Of a stretch of 13,311 nt of DNA, positions 11,608-13,311 are shown piece after piece; within the stretch, counting starts at the first letter, position 1, and each line of letters begins with the position of its first letter. A program made the translations under genes and the position numbers. The stretch is from NCBI GenBank assembly GCA_016212745.1, contig JACRDX010000055.1:1-13311 (forward strand). Reading direction: 5' to 3'. This DNA is from Candidatus Falkowiibacteriota bacterium. GTDB lineage: Bacteria > Patescibacteriota > Patescibacteriia > UBA11705 > JACRDX01. The notes beneath the pieces are model-generated. The model had not been told where the DNA came from. It saw nothing but the letters and a program-made list of their open reading frames with translations, and searched no databases.

Positions 11608-13311
11608 TTAAAACTCCGTCTCCATATCCCTCCAATTTTGGCCGACTTTTGTGTCAACGTTCAGCGGCACGCAAAGTTTGTGAATTTTTTCCATTTTTTC
11701 ATCAATAATTTTCCCGACTTTTTCAACCTCATCTTTGTCAACTTCAAAAACCAACTCGTCGTGCACAGTCAAAACCATTTTTGTCGCTGGGCTTTTCTTT
11801 TTCAATTCTTTGAAAACTTCAATCATCGCAATTTTTAACAGGTCAGCGGCAGTTCCTTGAATCGGATGATTGATTGCCATGCGCTCTGCAGCAGCGCGAA
11901 CTTGCTGAACGCCAGAATGCATTTCTGGCAAATATCTGCGGCGGCCAAACATTGTTTCCACATATCCTTTGGCCGCCGCCAATTCTTTCATTTTTTCAAG
12001 ATAATCTTTAACTTTATGAAACGTTGCAAAATATTTATCAATAAAATCTTTTGCTTGTTGCCGCGAAATCTTTTTGCGCCACGCCAATCCATGGACGCCC
12101 ATTCCGTAAATCACGCCAAAATTTACTTCTTTGGCAGCGCGGCGCTGGTCATCAATCACTTTTTCCAACGGCACATTAAAAATTTTAGCGGCCGTCGCCC
12201 GGTGAATATCTTCGCCTCGTTTAAAAACGTCCATCATTGTTTCATCTTTTGCCAAGCACGCGATCACGCGTAATTCCACCTGCGAATAATCAGCAGAAAT
12301 TAGGCGACGGCCGCGCGGCGCAATAAATGCCCGTCGGATTTCGCGGCCTAATTCTGTTTTTACTGGAATATTTTGCAAATTTGGGTCAGAAGAAGATAAA
12401 CGACCGGTCGCGGTAATTGTTTGATTAAAACTGGTATGTACGCGACCGGTTTTTTTCTCAACCAATTTTGGCAAGGCCTCCAAATATGTGCTCAACAATT
12501 TTGAAAGCTCGCGAAACTCAATTATATAATCAATAATTTCATGCTGACCTTGCATTTTTTCCAACTCGCTCGCAGCAGTTGAAATTCCTGTTTTTATTTT
12601 TTTCAAACCTTTTTGCGCGATGCCCAATTTATCAAATAAAATTTCTTTTAATTGCAGCGGCGACGCGATGTTAAATTCTTTTCCCGCCAATTTATAAATT
12701 TTTTCCTCAATTGCTTTTACGCGTCGCCTTAACTTTTTCGCGAGCTCGTTCAGATATTCGGAATCAATCATAATTCCATTCATTTCAATTTCAGCCAAAA
12801 CAGAAATTAGCGGCATTTCAATTTCTTCAAAAACCTTCCACAACTTATTTTCGCGCAATTGCGGCTCCAATTTTTCAACCAACCGAAACGCATAATCAGC
12901 ATCTTCGCAAGAATATTCAGCCACTTTCGCAGGTGACACCAAATCCATTGTTAATTGCTGTTTTCCTTCGCCAATCAAAGCGTTAATCGGAATTTTTTCA
13001 TGTTTTAATTCGCGAAAAACAACAGCGTCTAATTTGTTCACACGGCTGCCCGGGTTTAGCAAATATGACGCGATCATTGTGTCAAAATACAAACCGCGAA
13101 CATCAATGTCGCAGCACAATTTTAAAATTTCCATGTCATATTTTATATTGTGTCCGATTTTTTTTATTTCCTCGTTTTCAAGCAACGGCGCCAATTTTTT
13201 TATCCAATCTTTTTTGTTTAAAACATACGACGCCTCTCCAACGCGCCAGCAAAAACTCACACCTAATAATGTGGCAGCAAAAACATTCAAACTTGTTGTT
13301 TCCGTATCAAA
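11608..13311 (-). CDS. polA: DNA polymerase I, partial (start beyond the window)
   Basis: 567 residues are visible; the frame stays open to the window edge, so the N-terminus and any 5'-nuclease domain are not seen. A 3'-5' exonuclease domain with intact residues comes first: Exo I DTE (visible residues 2-4), Exo II HNIKYD (about 54-59) and Exo III YSCED (about 133-137). The family A polymerase domain follows: ATGRLSSSDPNLQNIP, motif A ADYSQVELR (about 340-348), motif B RRAAKEVNFGVIYG (about 390-403, with Phe at the position of E. coli Phe762, which favours exclusion of dideoxynucleotides) and motif C VHDE (about 516-519). Proofreading and polymerase activities should both work. It fills gaps in repair and removes primers if a 5'-nuclease is present. 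The methyltransferase gene follows after six nt. Confidence 0.96.
   Translation of the reverse strand, partial: FDTETTSLNVFAATLLGVSFCWRVGEASYVLNKKDWIKKLAPLLENEEIKKIGHNIKYDMEILKLCCDIDVRGLYFDTMIASYLLNPGSRVNKLDAVVFRELKHEKIPINALIGEGKQQLTMDLVSPAKVAEYSCEDADYAFRLVEKLEPQLRENKLWKVFEEIEMPLISVLAEIEMNGIMIDSEYLNELAKKLRRRVKAIEEKIYKLAGKEFNIASPLQLKEILFDKLGIAQKGLKKIKTGISTAASELEKMQGQHEIIDYIIEFRELSKLLSTYLEALPKLVEKKTGRVHTSFNQTITATGRLSSSDPNLQNIPVKTELGREIRRAFIAPRGRRLISADYSQVELRVIACLAKDETMMDVFKRGEDIHRATAAKIFNVPLEKVIDDQRRAAKEVNFGVIYGMGVHGLAWRKKISRQQAKDFIDKYFATFHKVKDYLEKMKELAAAKGYVETMFGRRRYLPEMHSGVQQVRAAAERMAINHPIQGTAADLLKIAMIEVFKELKKKSPATKMVLTVHDELVFEVDKDEVEKVGKIIDEKMEKIHKLCVPLNVDTKVGQNWRDMETEF

Overview
The window looks like a chromosomal segment from an uncultured bacterium of the Candidate Phyla Radiation (Patescibacteria). 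The case is indirect. It rests on a DUF5674-type protein and the all-helical partner that I remember beside it in such genomes, small single-domain genes, several apparently leaderless genes, a tRNA without an encoded CCA, and AT-rich intergenic stretches built from short repeated words. TGA is used as a stop codon. There is no CRISPR array, transposase, integrase or recognisable phage gene.

Layout from left to right. Positions 1-400 hold no long gene but two compact minus-strand transcription units, each with a promoter-like pair of boxes and an intrinsic terminator. They sit beside an OPA-family (organophosphate:phosphate antiporter type) transporter at 402-1889 (-). Facing away from it, from overlapping divergent promoters, is a plus-strand structured RNA of about 290 nt (about 2026-2318). 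It has a near-consensus promoter, a closing stem, several internal hairpins and a strong terminator. I cannot assign it to a known RNA family. Next is a minus-strand run: a GT2 membrane glycosyltransferase (3882-5120), a membrane-anchored thioredoxin-fold protein (3071-3754), the DUF5674 protein (2709-3059) and its helical neighbour (2365-2706). A tRNA-Leu(UAG) follows at 5327-5410 (+).

The second half holds a small orphan protein (5558-5944, -), rmuC (6056-7078, +), a Cys4/coiled-coil protein (7187-7789, -), rpsT (7904-8164, +), an orphan of possible N-formylglutamate-amidohydrolase type (8210-9085, -), holA (9135-10151, -), a short QueG-like iron-sulfur protein (10376-10939, +), a class I methyltransferase (10936-11601, -) and a 3'-truncated view of polA (11608 to beyond 13311, -). 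Replication and repair genes (polA, holA, rmuC), translation genes (rpsT, tRNA) and envelope genes (GT2, thioredoxin-like, transporter) are interleaved.

Two gene styles alternate. One set (transporter, 5558, 7187, 8210, 10376) is more GC-rich and has a GGAGG ribosome-binding site 5-6 nt before the start. Each of these has a good sigma70-type promoter and is mostly a single-gene unit. The other set (GT2, rmuC, rpsT, holA) is more AT-rich and has no Shine-Dalgarno. Its promoters lie so close to the ATG that the mRNAs should be leaderless or nearly so. The most unusual items are the unassigned RNA at 2026-2318, the two small RNA-like units at 70-363, an exact 18-bp promoter block shared by two orphan genes, a strict 5-nt-period repeat in a 3' UTR, and a 16-bp perfect inverted repeat after rmuC.
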